Both the position numbers and the translations under genes were made by a program. Below are positions 8,691-16,455 of a stretch of DNA of 64,000 nucleotides, one piece after another. The stretch covers positions 640,443 through 704,442 of the forward strand of contig NZ_MAQW01000001.1 of assembly GCF_001682855.1 (NCBI RefSeq), given 5' to 3'. Below the pieces are notes generated by a model, which was not told the origin of the DNA, did not search any database, and saw only the letters and a list, made by a program, of their open reading frames with translations. The stretch's first letter is position 1. The number at the start of each line of letters is the position of its first letter. Source of the stretch: Bacillus sp. FJAT-27264. Its GTDB lineage: Bacteria; Bacillota; Bacilli; Paenibacillales; Paenibacillaceae.

Positions 8691-8727
8691 CAAAGAAGAC
8701 GCACAGGATATCCTGGCGTCTTCTTTG
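8691..8727 (-). terminator. Terminator after the AlkD-like gene
   Basis: Perfect 12-base stem CAAAGAAGACGC / GCGTCTTCTTTG, extended inside by the palindrome CAGGATATCCTG, followed on the minus strand by a T-rich stretch. Confidence 0.8.
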
Positions 8728-8753
8728 GCTGTAGATAGAGATTCATAAAGCAC

Positions 8754-9461
8754 TTAACATCTTACATGCTTGCGTTTAAAACCAATCTGCCCTTTGTCTA
8801 CTGCGGTTTGAATGCGTTCAGAAGCGATCAGAAATTTGCTTTTTTTCTTATCAACGTCAACTTCAACCGGACCTACTGCTTTAGCAGTTTCAAACGCTTG
8901 ATCATGGAGAGGCACATAGGACACCCCAACTGTGTAGATAAAGTTATTCATAGCGTATTTTGCGCGCTCGGGAGCATCATGGATCGTATTTTTCACAAGA
9001 TCAAGCATGCTGGCAATTTTACTTTCGGAAAATTCAGCGTCCGGGCGATTTCCGAGCAGCCAGCAGTAGCAGCTCCAGCCCGCAGACATTCTCAGTTCAT
9101 CGCCGCTTGCGATCCACTTGTCGGCCACTTCCTGAGCAATATTTGCCTCTGCCAACGTTACCGCAACCACAAAATCGGACAGCATATAAAAATAAGCGCC
9201 GTCGATCCAACGATCAAAGTCTGCTACGGTCATCGCCTTCGGGTCGGCAATAATGCCGGCAAAATACATGGCGTCGTAGTTCCCTGTTGCATAAAGTTGC
9301 TCAGCCAACGGTTGATTTATTTTTGTTTTTCGGAAAATGGGCTTCATTTGACCTGTAGCCACACCAAAAAGTGGTTCCTGTGCGCCATTCGATTGGTAAA
9401 TCTTCTTGGTCCGTTCCTTACCAAGCGTTTCAAGCTCCTGCATTACCATTTCAAAATCCAT
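8754..9461 (-). CDS. DNA alkylation repair (AlkD-like) HEAT-fold protein
   Basis: A 235-residue helical protein of the DNA alkylation repair family, whose best-known member AlkD is a DNA glycosylase built of HEAT-like repeats that removes bulky or positively charged bases. Family traits are the start ELETLGKERTKKIYQSNGA, FGVATGQMKPIFRK, YDAMYFAGIIADP and the central SDFVVAVTLAEANIA. The C-terminus is strongly basic (DKKKSKFLIASERIQTAVDKGQIGFKRKH), which fits DNA contact. ATG 9461 has an AAAGGAAG site. It is a single gene with its own terminator. Catalytic residues were not confirmed here. Confidence 0.8.
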   Translation of the reverse strand: MDFEMVMQELETLGKERTKKIYQSNGAQEPLFGVATGQMKPIFRKTKINQPLAEQLYATGNYDAMYFAGIIADPKAMTVADFDRWIDGAYFYMLSDFVVAVTLAEANIAQEVADKWIASGDELRMSAGWSCYCWLLGNRPDAEFSESKIASMLDLVKNTIHDAPERAKYAMNNFIYTVGVSYVPLHDQAFETAKAVGPVEVDVDKKKSKFLIASERIQTAVDKGQIGFKRKHVRC

Positions 9462-9503
9462 ATTTCAACACTTCCTTTGGGTCTGTATTAAAGATAACGA
9501 CGC

Positions 9504-9854
9504 TCAATGGGACAATTCAGCGATTTCATGCACATTACCGAACGGATCAACAAATGCAGCATATTGCCCTTGAGTAGGTTCATCATGTAAAAATTGAATC
9601 CCTTTTCCCTTCATTTCCTTAAAGGTTTGCTCCACAGATTCGACCTCGAACACCAACACCGTTCTAGCCTCGTTGGAATAATCTCCAATTTCTTTCGTCT
9701 TCTCACACTTAAAAGCTACAAGCTGACAACCATCAAGGGCAAAAACAAACTTATTTTCTTCCTCCGACAGTATTTGCAAACCCAACAATTCAGAATAAAA
9801 CCCTCTTGCCTTTGTCATATCGTTGACGAAAATCATTATATTCCCTAGTTTCAT
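9504..9854 (-). CDS. VOC (glyoxalase/bleomycin resistance) family protein
   Basis: A 116-residue single vicinal-oxygen-chelate domain: KLGNIMIFVNDMTKARGFY at the start, ELLGLQILSEEE, VFEVESVEQTFKEMKGKG and the final metal-ligand strand FVDPFGNVHEIAEL. Such proteins bind a metal and act as isomerases, dioxygenases or drug-binding resistance proteins; the substrate here is not predictable. Confidence 0.85.
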   Translation of the reverse strand: MKLGNIMIFVNDMTKARGFYSELLGLQILSEEENKFVFALDGCQLVAFKCEKTKEIGDYSNEARTVLVFEVESVEQTFKEMKGKGIQFLHDEPTQGQYAAFVDPFGNVHEIAELSH

Positions 9855-9957
9855 AAGTCTATATTGCCCCTTTCTTTTACTATATTAACATGGAAGGATC
9901 GCAGGAAACTTTTATTAAAAATATGCCTTCTAAGTCATTGTGCTATCTCCCCGTTCC

Positions 9958-10260
9958 CTACTGGCCTATCCAAATTGGTATTAATAATAGCCCCATTGAG
10001 ATTAAAGTTAAACTCCTTGTCGAGATCTTATTCAATTTTTTATTATTCTCTGATTTATACCAGCCTTTAAATTGAAAATAATTTCGGTATAACACTAGAA
10101 ATAAAATCATATTCCCCAATGTCATACTCCAATGATAAAGCGACTGGCCAAATATCCATTGATATATGACCTTTTCCAATCCACCTAAAACCAGCAGCGT
10201 CAAAGCAAATAAAATACATAACCGGAGTAATTCAAATATAAAGGAAACTAATTTAAGCAT
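9958..10260 (-). CDS. Small membrane protein of unknown function
   Basis: 100 residues with three hydrophobic segments (about 5-28, 45-60 and 83-98) separated by a basic loop (KGWYKSENNKKLNKISTRS). ATG 10260 is preceded by AAAGGACGG. The gene is AT-rich compared with the enzyme genes around it. I recognise no family. Confidence 0.6.
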   Translation of the reverse strand: MLKLVSFIFELLRLCILFALTLLVLGGLEKVIYQWIFGQSLYHWSMTLGNMILFLVLYRNYFQFKGWYKSENNKKLNKISTRSLTLISMGLLLIPIWIGQ

Positions 10261-10391
10261 TTGATTTTCCGTCCTTTCATGTCGATAAGGATTAAAATAA
10301 GTATCATCTACACTAACAATTTTTTCAAGCTTCCGATAATTTCAATTTTTTTGGTAAAAAACATTTAATTTGGATTATTCCACTCAGCGCT
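10261..10391. other. AT-rich intergenic stretch
   Basis: This is part of a 341-base gap without an intact gene (10261-10601). It contains the ribosome binding site of the small membrane protein and low-complexity T-rich sequence. The rest of the gap is the hydrolase gene remnant and a terminator listed separately. Confidence 0.6.
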
Positions 10392-10541
10392 TTAGCGGTA
10401 GCGATACTCATGTATGTAATATTTATATGGGTTGCCTTGTTTGTTGAATAGTCTGTTTTCCGTTCCCAAATTGCTACTCATGACAATCTCCGCTTCCTTG
10501 CCTATAAAAGCGCGCTTGGCCTCTGCATCATCCATCTGCTG
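10392..10541 (-). pseudogene. 3' remnant of a duplicated alpha/beta hydrolase gene
   Basis: In this frame the minus strand reads MDDAEAKRAFIGKEAEIV followed by SSN, almost the same as MDDAEAKRAFVGKDAEIV followed by NSN near the C-terminus of the intact hydrolase at 12176-13093. About 66 bases (around 10475-10540) align with 12210-12275 with six mismatches by eye. A TAG lies directly upstream in frame (10548-10550), and downstream the frame runs on through unrelated sequence to TAA 10392. It therefore lacks a start, nucleophile and fold, and is a decayed paralogue in direct orientation to the intact copy. Confidence 0.8.
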
Positions 10542-10554
10542 TATACTCTAACGC

Positions 10555-10591
10555 AAAAAATCCACTTAAGTCTCTCCTCAAGTGGATTTTT
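10555..10591 (-). terminator. Terminator after the RibD-like gene
   Basis: A-run, stem TCCACTT / AAGTGGA and T-run, symmetrical, just after the minus-strand reductase gene. Confidence 0.85.
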
Positions 10592-10601
10592 GCTATGAAT
10601 T

Positions 10602-11324
10602 TTATCTATTAATTGCGTAATTCAAATATATGCCGTTAGACTCTAATTTGCGAACTTCTCTTAATGTAAATCGTGCCGCTGGTTGCTTCACCAGGGAATC
10701 TGGCTTGGCAAATAATGCTTGTGTACTTGTATCCCCATCGGCTGTTGGAGTAATTAATAAGCTTAATTCATCAACGAGTCCTTCATTTAGAAAAGTACCG
10801 TTCAAATAAGCTCCCCCGTCCAACATCATTTCCTGGACACCAAGCAAGGTATGAATCTTTCTTAATACTTCATGCAAATCCAGTTGTTCTTTACCGCCAA
10901 AAATATAAGAAATCCCTAAATCACGTAAATATGTTAAGTATTCATCTGCTACATCCTCAGTGATCACCACTACAATATGTGATTCCACTTTTAACTGAAA
11001 CGATGTCGGGATTGTGTTTTGAGTCCATCTTAATTTCCCTTTAGGGTCTACTGCAATGACATATCTTTCAGCATGAGCATCAGCAATGAAATCTGTCCTT
11101 GGTACTGCTAAGGTGATACCTCCTTTAAATTCCACCTTTTCTCCAAAGGCAAAATTCCCTTCCATAGTCACCCTGCCGCACATCCAAGCCTTAGGATTAT
11201 AGCTTTCCTGGATTTCGACATATTTCAAATACAAAGATTGTGCTTCTTCTGTCTTCATGTAATCCCCGTCTATTTTTCCATCCAAGGATGTCATCATGTG
11301 GCAAACAATATGAGGTCTATTCAT
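10602..11324 (-). CDS. RibD C-terminal/dihydrofolate reductase-like reductase
   Basis: A 240-residue stand-alone RibD C-terminal type reductase, NADPH dependent. The start RPHIVCHMMTSLDGKIDGDYM, the region GISYIFGGKEQLDL and MLDGGAYLNGTFLNEGLVDELSLLITP are typical of RibD-C/DHFR-fold proteins. ATG 11324 has GAAGGAGAAA upstream. It is divergent from a TetR gene (11522) and probably controlled by it. The pair is AT-rich and lies between a decayed and an intact copy of the hydrolase gene, which suggests acquisition. The physiological substrate is unknown; such enzymes are often annotated as riboflavin reductases without being part of riboflavin synthesis. Confidence 0.85.
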   Translation of the reverse strand: MNRPHIVCHMMTSLDGKIDGDYMKTEEAQSLYLKYVEIQESYNPKAWMCGRVTMEGNFAFGEKVEFKGGITLAVPRTDFIADAHAERYVIAVDPKGKLRWTQNTIPTSFQLKVESHIVVVITEDVADEYLTYLRDLGISYIFGGKEQLDLHEVLRKIHTLLGVQEMMLDGGAYLNGTFLNEGLVDELSLLITPTADGDTSTQALFAKPDSLVKQPAARFTLREVRKLESNGIYLNYAINR

Positions 11325-11452
11325 ATTTTTTTCTCCTTCATCACTATGGTTTTATACAAGAATAAGTTACTTTTACAAGAATCCTTTTTGATCCTTGTGT
11401 GTATTAATACTCTCCTGTATATTTAATTTAAAATAGAATGATGGACAAAACA

Positions 11453-11482
11453 ATTACCACATTCACTAATTCATGTAGTAAT
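11453..11482. promoter_or_regulatory. Inverted repeat in the reductase/TetR divergent region
   Basis: ATTACCACAT, 10-base gap, ATGTAGTAAT: one mismatch in ten pairs. It is a candidate TetR-family operator. A further perfect palindrome GTATTAATAC lies at 11401-11410. Confidence 0.45.
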
Positions 11483-11521
11483 ACTCATTTATTCTAAACT
11501 GTGTATGAAACGGAGTTTGAT

Positions 11522-12079
11522 ATGGAAGAAAAATTAGATCGGAGAACCAAAAAGTCCAGAAAAGCAATTCAATCCACTTTTTTGACACTTCTACTTCATG
11601 ATGGATTTGATAGTATTACTGTGAAGACTCTTACTGAAAAAGCTGATATCAGCAGAAAAACCTTCTACTTGCACTTTACTGATAAAAATGACTTATTAGA
11701 CGCGATCGTTCAAGAACAAATCCGAGAACTCAAATCTACTTGCGCCGAAAGTAAAGCAACTGATTTTATAGAAAGTACAATTGTTTGGTTTCATTACTTT
11801 GAACAAAAAAAAGATTTTTTCTATGCCTTATTTAAAAGTGAAAGCACTGTCTCTTTTAGAAAACAACTTCTCAATTGTCTCATGGAACAAATCGGTGGAG
11901 AAATTCCTACTGTAGATATCACGCAAGATCGAGACCTTACCATTCGTTTCCTGAGCACAGCCGTTCTAGGTATTGTGGAATCCTTTGTTATGGGTGAAAT
12001 CAATTCTGACTGTGAACATATAGCCAGGCAAGTCGGGAAATTACTAGAAGAGAATCTATCTTCTATTTCAAATCACTAG
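11522..12079 (+). CDS. TetR/AcrR family transcriptional regulator
   Basis: A 185-residue repressor. The N-terminal helix-turn-helix is RRTKKSRKAIQSTFLTLLLHD, ITVKTLTEKADISRKTFYLHFTDKNDLLD; the C-terminal helices form a TetR_C_7-like ligand/dimer domain (IVWFHYFEQKKDFFYALFKSE). ATG 11522 is chosen because GGAG lies 6 bases before; an in-frame GTG at 11501 has no site. It is divergent from the RibD-like reductase gene, its probable target. AT-rich like that gene. Confidence 0.87.
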   Translation: MEEKLDRRTKKSRKAIQSTFLTLLLHDGFDSITVKTLTEKADISRKTFYLHFTDKNDLLDAIVQEQIRELKSTCAESKATDFIESTIVWFHYFEQKKDFFYALFKSESTVSFRKQLLNCLMEQIGGEIPTVDITQDRDLTIRFLSTAVLGIVESFVMGEINSDCEHIARQVGKLLEENLSSISNH

Positions 12080-12097
12080 CGTTGCATTAACAAAAAA

Positions 12098-12137
12098 CAG
12101 AGAAACCCATGTCATGTCAGACAAGGGTCTCTCCGTT
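12098..12137. terminator. Candidate terminator between convergent genes
   Basis: Interrupted stem AGAGA-ACCC / GGGT-CTCT with a 16-base loop between the TetR gene and the convergent hydrolase gene. Weak by eye. Confidence 0.45.
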
Positions 12138-12175
12138 CTTATATTCCGTAACTCTGTTTCTCGTTCCTAGTTGAA

Positions 12176-13093
12176 TCATTTCTGCATATTGGCAGAAGTG
12201 ACATCCTTCCAATTGCTATTCGTGACAATCTCCGCATCTTTGCCTACAAAAGCGCGCTTGGCCTCCGCATCATCCATGAGTTGGTATCTCATCCAGGCTG
12301 TCAGGTATCCTCTGTGCTGTCCGCCATCCTGTTCAATGGCTGTATGCGCAGCCCCTTTAGCCATCGCCATCATTACCGGAAGGGTCGGCTTAGCTTTACT
12401 GATCTCCAGCTTGTTAGAAGAGGCAGGTGAGATGATAAAATCACGGGTACCGCTCAGCACCAAAAATGGCACCTTCAGCGCAGAGGTATCATAAGCATCC
12501 TTCGGTTCGCAAAATTCCAGCTTCGGAAGCGCGATGGATACGACTGTTTTGATCACACTTCCACGCTTATAATTCGTATGAGCATTAATTACGCCGGTAG
12601 AGCCTTGGGAATGACCCGCCGCACCTATTCGATCAGGCTGAACCCTATGGTAGAACTGACTTTTGGGATCATTATTCGCAGCCAGCAGATATTCAATCGA
12701 GGCCAGGATTTCTTTGCCTGTTCCGGTCGTTGTACTATAACTGTCGATGACAATAAATCCCCAGCCTGCGAGGTGTCGGAACAGCGCGTCGTATTGTTTG
12801 GGCAGTGCTCCCGTCCCGTTACCCCATGCAATCAATGGATGTCTGACATCCTTGGACTCCGGGTAGTAGACTTTGTACAGCTTTTCTCCCTTCGTCCCTG
12901 TGATCTCCGCCGTTTGGACTGAATACTTCCCGGGTAACGCATATTTCTCCTCGATACTCCCCGTTGTATAAGCAGCAGATACGGAGTTCACCAATAGAAA
13001 GGATACTGTAGAGAAAGCAATAATCACAATCAGAAAAATACCGGCTATCCATTGAAACCAACGATTTCTGAGCACTCTCTTAATTTGTGGCAT
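12176..13093 (-). CDS. Membrane-anchored or secreted alpha/beta hydrolase
   Basis: A 305-residue serine hydrolase of the chlorophyllase/PET-hydrolase-like group. An N-terminal hydrophobic anchor (about residues 12-38, WIAGIFLIVIIAFSTVSFLL) places it outside the membrane. The nucleophile elbow is AAGHSQGSTG; candidate acid LSGTRDFIISP and a late His (GAAHTAIEQDGGQHRG) complete a triad. ATG 13093 has GAGAGGG upstream; an in-frame ATG at 13144 would add a tail without a site. Its 3' end is repeated as a remnant at 10392-10541. Confidence 0.85.
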   Translation of the reverse strand: MPQIKRVLRNRWFQWIAGIFLIVIIAFSTVSFLLVNSVSAAYTTGSIEEKYALPGKYSVQTAEITGTKGEKLYKVYYPESKDVRHPLIAWGNGTGALPKQYDALFRHLAGWGFIVIDSYSTTTGTGKEILASIEYLLAANNDPKSQFYHRVQPDRIGAAGHSQGSTGVINAHTNYKRGSVIKTVVSIALPKLEFCEPKDAYDTSALKVPFLVLSGTRDFIISPASSNKLEISKAKPTLPVMMAMAKGAAHTAIEQDGGQHRGYLTAWMRYQLMDDAEAKRAFVGKDAEIVTNSNWKDVTSANMQK

Positions 13094-13185
13094 ACAGGCA
13101 CCCTCTCCCACGAAATATACATTGTTGTTTTGGGAACTAAGCATATTATATGGTTGTTAACACAATGTTACATCCAAGTATTTCT

Positions 13186-13716
13186 CTACTCAAACCGTTT
13201 TCCACCCAGCTCAATTTGGCGGTTGATCTCAGCCTGGATTTTAGGCTCTGGTGCGTGGTCGCGCTCCCAGTTATCCGGTTTAATGACCTTTCCGACTTCG
13301 TTGTAATGCGGCTTGCCGTCCGGGAAGATTTTGCCCATATTCGCTGCGTGGACGATATCAAAGATCGGTTCGGGCTCTACACCCGCTTCTACGAATCCGC
13401 CATTGGCGAAGTACAAAATATCCGTGAACGCATCCATCTGCCCAATCAACTGGTCGTCAGGATAGGATTTTTGCAGTTGCTTGCGGTAAGACTCAGCGGC
13501 ACGGGTCATAAGATCCTCGTAAAATATAGCGAAGCGATCGTCATTTCCGGCGGTAGCATGCAGCAACTCGATTACCTCTTCCATAATAAAAGAAGCCCGG
13601 TTAACTGCAAGCTTGTCCGATAGCTTTTCCGGCGCCTCAGGGGCCGGGCAGTTGAAGCCATGGTGAAACTCTCGTACTTGCTGAAATTGTGTTTTATTCT
13701 CTGTTTTCTCTGTCAT
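13186..13716 (-). CDS. MazG/phosphoribosyl-ATP pyrophosphohydrolase-like NTP pyrophosphatase
   Basis: A 176-residue all-alpha NTP pyrophosphohydrolase. Metal-binding acidic helices are visible: SFIMEEVIELLHA and QMDAFTDILYFANGGFVEAGVEP, then FDIVHAANMGKIFPDGKPHYNEVGKVIKPDNW, a C-terminal pattern common in house-cleaning PRA-PH-like proteins of bacteria and phages. It probably hydrolyses a non-canonical or excess nucleotide; it is not part of a histidine operon here. ATG 13716 is the family start, with GAGGAG somewhat distant upstream; codons back to 13845 run into the terminator region. Confidence 0.8.
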   Translation of the reverse strand: MTEKTENKTQFQQVREFHHGFNCPAPEAPEKLSDKLAVNRASFIMEEVIELLHATAGNDDRFAIFYEDLMTRAAESYRKQLQKSYPDDQLIGQMDAFTDILYFANGGFVEAGVEPEPIFDIVHAANMGKIFPDGKPHYNEVGKVIKPDNWERDHAPEPKIQAEINRQIELGGKRFE

Positions 13717-13805
13717 GTGTATAATCTCGCTCCTCTGTGTCTTGAATCTTCTACTATTATAGCGGTATCCCGCACGCTGGTCATGGAAATCATGAAATTC
13801 CTCCG

Positions 13806-13853
13806 CAAAAAAAAGAGCTGCACCGCACCCTAAAGTGCGAAGCAACTCCTTAT
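13806..13853 (-). terminator. Terminator after the hybrid-cluster protein gene
   Basis: Stem blocks GAG, TGC, GCAC paired with GTGC, GCA, CTC; the run of A at 13806-13814 is a U run on the minus strand. Confidence 0.8.
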
Positions 13854-13892
13854 TTTATCCTTAGTTCGCCTTGCCGAACAGATGAAATACGC

Positions 13893-15185
13893 TTATGATA
13901 GCGCCAGCATAGCGTTCATGTCTGCCTCGGCCGTTGTAATCAGCTTCAGCCCAAACATTTCAACAAGCACGTCCAGTACACCCTCTGAAATGAACTCAGG
14001 CGGCTTCGGCCCGATGCGGATATCCTGTATGCCGAGACTGAACAAGCCGAGTAGAATGGCCACGGCCTTTTGCTCAAACCAGGACAGTACGATGCTGACC
14101 GGAAGCTCGTTCACGGTACAGCCGAAGGCATCGGCGAGGGCCAGTGCGATTTTTACAGTAGAGCCCGAATTATTGCATTGCCCAAGATCGATATAACGCG
14201 GAATTCCCGTGTCCCCTACAGTCCCGTAATCTACGTCGTTGAAGCGGAACTTGCCGCAGGAAGTGGTTAGAATAACCGTATCATTCGGCAGAGAGGTAGC
14301 CAGCTCGCGGTAATACTCTCCTCCTTTGCCTGGTGCATCACAACCTGCAATCACGAAGAAGCGGCGGATATGACCGTCCTTGACTGCCTGAATAATCTCA
14401 GGCGCAAGCCCCAGCACTGTCTCATGATGGTACCCTGTAGTAAGTACAAGATCCGAATCCACGTCAGCCACTGGTAGCGATAGAGCACGCTCAATCAGCG
14501 GGGTGAAATCCTCGCCAGTGATTTTCTCCACACCTTCCAGCCCTGCCACTTCATATGAGAAAAAGCGGTCTGCATACGTTCCTTTAATCGGCATCACACA
14601 GTTCGTAGTCGCAAGGATGGCGCCGGGAAACTTCTCGAACAGTCGGCGCTGGTCATACCAAGCTTTACCGATATTTCCTTTCAGATGACTATACTTCTTC
14701 AGTGCCGGATAGCCGTGGGCAGGCAGCATTTCAGAGTGGGTATAAATGTTGATTCCTTTACCTTCTGTCTGCCGCAGCAACTCTTCGAGAACGTACAGGT
14801 TATGCCCAGTCACCACAATTGAGTGGCCTTCAATTTTATTCTGACTGACTGTAACCGGCTGCGGGATGCCAAACCGATCCGTATGCGCGCGGTCCAGCAC
14901 ATCCATAATTCGTACCGCTGCATTACCAACCTTCATCGCCATTTCCAGATGCTCCTGCACATTAAAGTTGGAATTGGTCAGGGTCATATACAACGCTTCA
15001 TGAGTGATGCGATCCACCTCCGGATCGGTATATCCCAGTTGTCTTGCATGTGTCGCGTAGGCAGCAATCCCTTTTAATGCAAAAATCATTGTGTCTTGTA
15101 AGCTCGCAATCGTCTCGTTCTTGCCGCACACTCCAACTATAGTACATCCACCGTCCGGCGTCTGTTCACACTGATAACAAAACAT
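13893..15185 (-). CDS. hcp: Hybrid-cluster protein (hydroxylamine reductase)
   Basis: A 430-residue iron-sulfur protein acting in the cytoplasm, reported to reduce hydroxylamine and to act as a high-affinity NO reductase in nitrosative stress. Cys 3, 6, 14 and 20 (MFCYQCEQTPDGGC, then TIVGVC) bind the N-terminal Fe-S cluster; VVTGHNLYVLEELL, NIYTHSEMLPAHGYP, TTNCVMPIK, GCDAPGKGG and TSCGKFRFND carry hybrid-cluster ligands. It is shorter than the 550-residue enterobacterial type, fitting the short class. ATG 15185 is used because AGGAGGA precedes it; the ATG at 15203 would contain that site. No separate hcr reductase gene is adjacent. An FNR-like site lies upstream. Confidence 0.92.
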   Translation of the reverse strand: MFCYQCEQTPDGGCTIVGVCGKNETIASLQDTMIFALKGIAAYATHARQLGYTDPEVDRITHEALYMTLTNSNFNVQEHLEMAMKVGNAAVRIMDVLDRAHTDRFGIPQPVTVSQNKIEGHSIVVTGHNLYVLEELLRQTEGKGINIYTHSEMLPAHGYPALKKYSHLKGNIGKAWYDQRRLFEKFPGAILATTNCVMPIKGTYADRFFSYEVAGLEGVEKITGEDFTPLIERALSLPVADVDSDLVLTTGYHHETVLGLAPEIIQAVKDGHIRRFFVIAGCDAPGKGGEYYRELATSLPNDTVILTTSCGKFRFNDVDYGTVGDTGIPRYIDLGQCNNSGSTVKIALALADAFGCTVNELPVSIVLSWFEQKAVAILLGLFSLGIQDIRIGPKPPEFISEGVLDVLVEMFGLKLITTAEADMNAMLALS

Positions 15186-15224
15186 ATCGTTATCCTCCTT
15201 CATAGATAATCAATCGTCCGTTTC

Positions 15225-15267
15225 AGCGTACCAGAGCCCCAAGACTCAAGGTGTGATTACACACACA
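15225..15267 (-). promoter_or_regulatory. Candidate FNR-dependent promoter of hcp
   Basis: FNR/CRP-like dyad on the minus strand TGTGT-N6-TCACA (15267-15252) and a possible -10 TACGCT (15230-15225). The dyad centre would be about 41.5 bases before the start of transcription, the classical activator distance for FNR. One mismatch to TGTGA-N6-TCACA. Confidence 0.55.
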
Positions 15268-15348
15268 GGATAATCCAAGATTCTTTGTACATTTCGGAGG
15301 CGATTCGTTCTAGTGAATTCTAGCTTTGTGAGGTTTAGGCTTTACCGA

Positions 15349-16101
15349 TTACCACGGAATCGTTCCAAATGTTGCGCTCGTGAACATCCCTGTCGGGCCG
15401 TCCGGGCCGAGTAGCGCAACGCGCACGATCTCAGCCGCGCCATCCTCGACAGTCTGCGTACCAGCTCCATTGAGAGCCGTCTTGGTGAAGCCCGGGGAGA
15501 CTGCGTTGACCTTGATTCCGGTCGACTCCAGCTCGATCGCCATAGCGAGCGTCATAGCGTTGAGAGCCGTCTTCGAAGCAGGGTAGCCAGGGCGGAAATA
15601 CGTACGGTAGGCATAGGACGGATCCGAGTTACTTGTCAGCGAGCCAACACCACTTGATACGTTGACTATGCTTGCATGCGGTGCCTCGCGCAGGAGCGGC
15701 AGCATCGCCTGGTAAACGGCAAGGACGCCGAAAACGTTGGTTTCCCACACTACCCGCACTTCATCTAGTGACACGTTGCTCGCAAGGGTCAATTTAGCGT
15801 ACTCCTCCACGGACATAGAACCCTGTCTTGTATTTGAGATCGCAGCGTTTTGGATGAGCACATCGAGACGGCCAAGCTCTGTGCGGATGCGCTCTGCTGC
15901 TGCGGTGATTGAATCCTGATCTGTCACGTCCAGCTGGAGCGCAATGGCGCCTGGCCCAATCTCCTTGGCTGCAGCCTCACCTCGCTCAAAATTACGCGAT
16001 CCGACCAGTACAGTGAGGCCGTTTTCCACAAGATCCTTTGCGACCTGAAGACCGATTCCTTGATTTGCCCCGGTAACCAAGGCGACACGTTTGTTATGCA
16101 T
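15349..16101 (-). CDS. Short-chain dehydrogenase/reductase
   Basis: A 250-residue Rossmann-fold oxidoreductase of the classical SDR type: cofactor loop TGANQGIG, second-strand SRNFERG (Arg suggests NADP preference), IQNAAIS (NNAG-like), active-site Ser in NVSSGVGSL and YPASK. ATG 16101 is preceded by GGAAGG. It is divergent from the MarR gene at 16456, and its promoter is packed with MarR-type operators. Substrate unknown. Confidence 0.9.
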   Translation of the reverse strand: MHNKRVALVTGANQGIGLQVAKDLVENGLTVLVGSRNFERGEAAAKEIGPGAIALQLDVTDQDSITAAAERIRTELGRLDVLIQNAAISNTRQGSMSVEEYAKLTLASNVSLDEVRVVWETNVFGVLAVYQAMLPLLREAPHASIVNVSSGVGSLTSNSDPSYAYRTYFRPGYPASKTALNAMTLAMAIELESTGIKVNAVSPGFTKTALNGAGTQTVEDGAAEIVRVALLGPDGPTGMFTSATFGTIPW

Positions 16102-16152
16102 TGTAATACCTTCCTTTCATGCATCAGTGTGCAATTTTTGTAATATATCTGT

Positions 16153-16188
16153 CCCGCCATCAAGTTGACACGTCAACCTGATGGCGGG
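16153..16188. promoter_or_regulatory. Operator 1 inside a 36-base inverted repeat in the SDR leader
   Basis: CCCGCCATCA / TGATGGCGGG (10 perfect pairs) surround GTTGAC-AC-GTCAAC, the first of three operator copies. It lies 52-87 bases upstream of the SDR start, downstream of both predicted promoters, so it would also fold as a strong hairpin in the mRNA leader. Confidence 0.65.
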
Positions 16189-16191
16189 ATT

Positions 16192-16222
16192 ACTATAACA
16201 CGCCTTGGTTGACGCGTCAACC
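16192..16222 (-). promoter_or_regulatory. SDR promoter P2 with operator 2
   Basis: GGTTGACGCGTCAACC (16207-16222) is a perfect 16-base palindrome. On the minus strand it supplies a -35 TTGACG, followed after 17 bases by -10 TATAGT (16197-16192). Confidence 0.75.
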
Positions 16223-16236
16223 TTGGTGATGAGTTT

Positions 16237-16266
16237 ACTATAATAGATTTAAGTTGACGCATCAAC
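16237..16266 (-). promoter_or_regulatory. SDR promoter P1 with operator 3
   Basis: GTTGACGCATCAAC (16253-16266) differs by one base from the operator consensus and supplies -35 TTGATG (16265-16260), 17-base spacer, -10 TATAGT (16242-16237). The three operator centres are 44-45 bases apart, close to four helical turns. Confidence 0.75.
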
Positions 16267-16455
16267 AATGTATGGGTACTAGCCATTTACCAAATGAAAA
16301 AAATAGGGTATCCTTGTCCATGTGCTGAATCCTCTCTCTTACGTTTGGTCTTAGTAGACCAAGATGAAACAACTTCATGCGTTCAACTTTTATGCAACGC
16401 TAGTGATAATTCCCCTATGAATAATAACGAATCTAAATGAAAAGGATATGTGCAT

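Noticed and set aside
8766..9491. Long plus-strand open frame of 241 codons
   Set aside because: It is antisense to the AlkD-like gene, has low-complexity His/Phe-rich composition and no ribosome binding site; a shadow frame.
16153..16188. 36-base inverted repeat considered as a terminator or recombination site
   Set aside because: No U run on either strand, and its centre is an operator copy shared with two neighbouring palindromes, so a regulatory role fits better.
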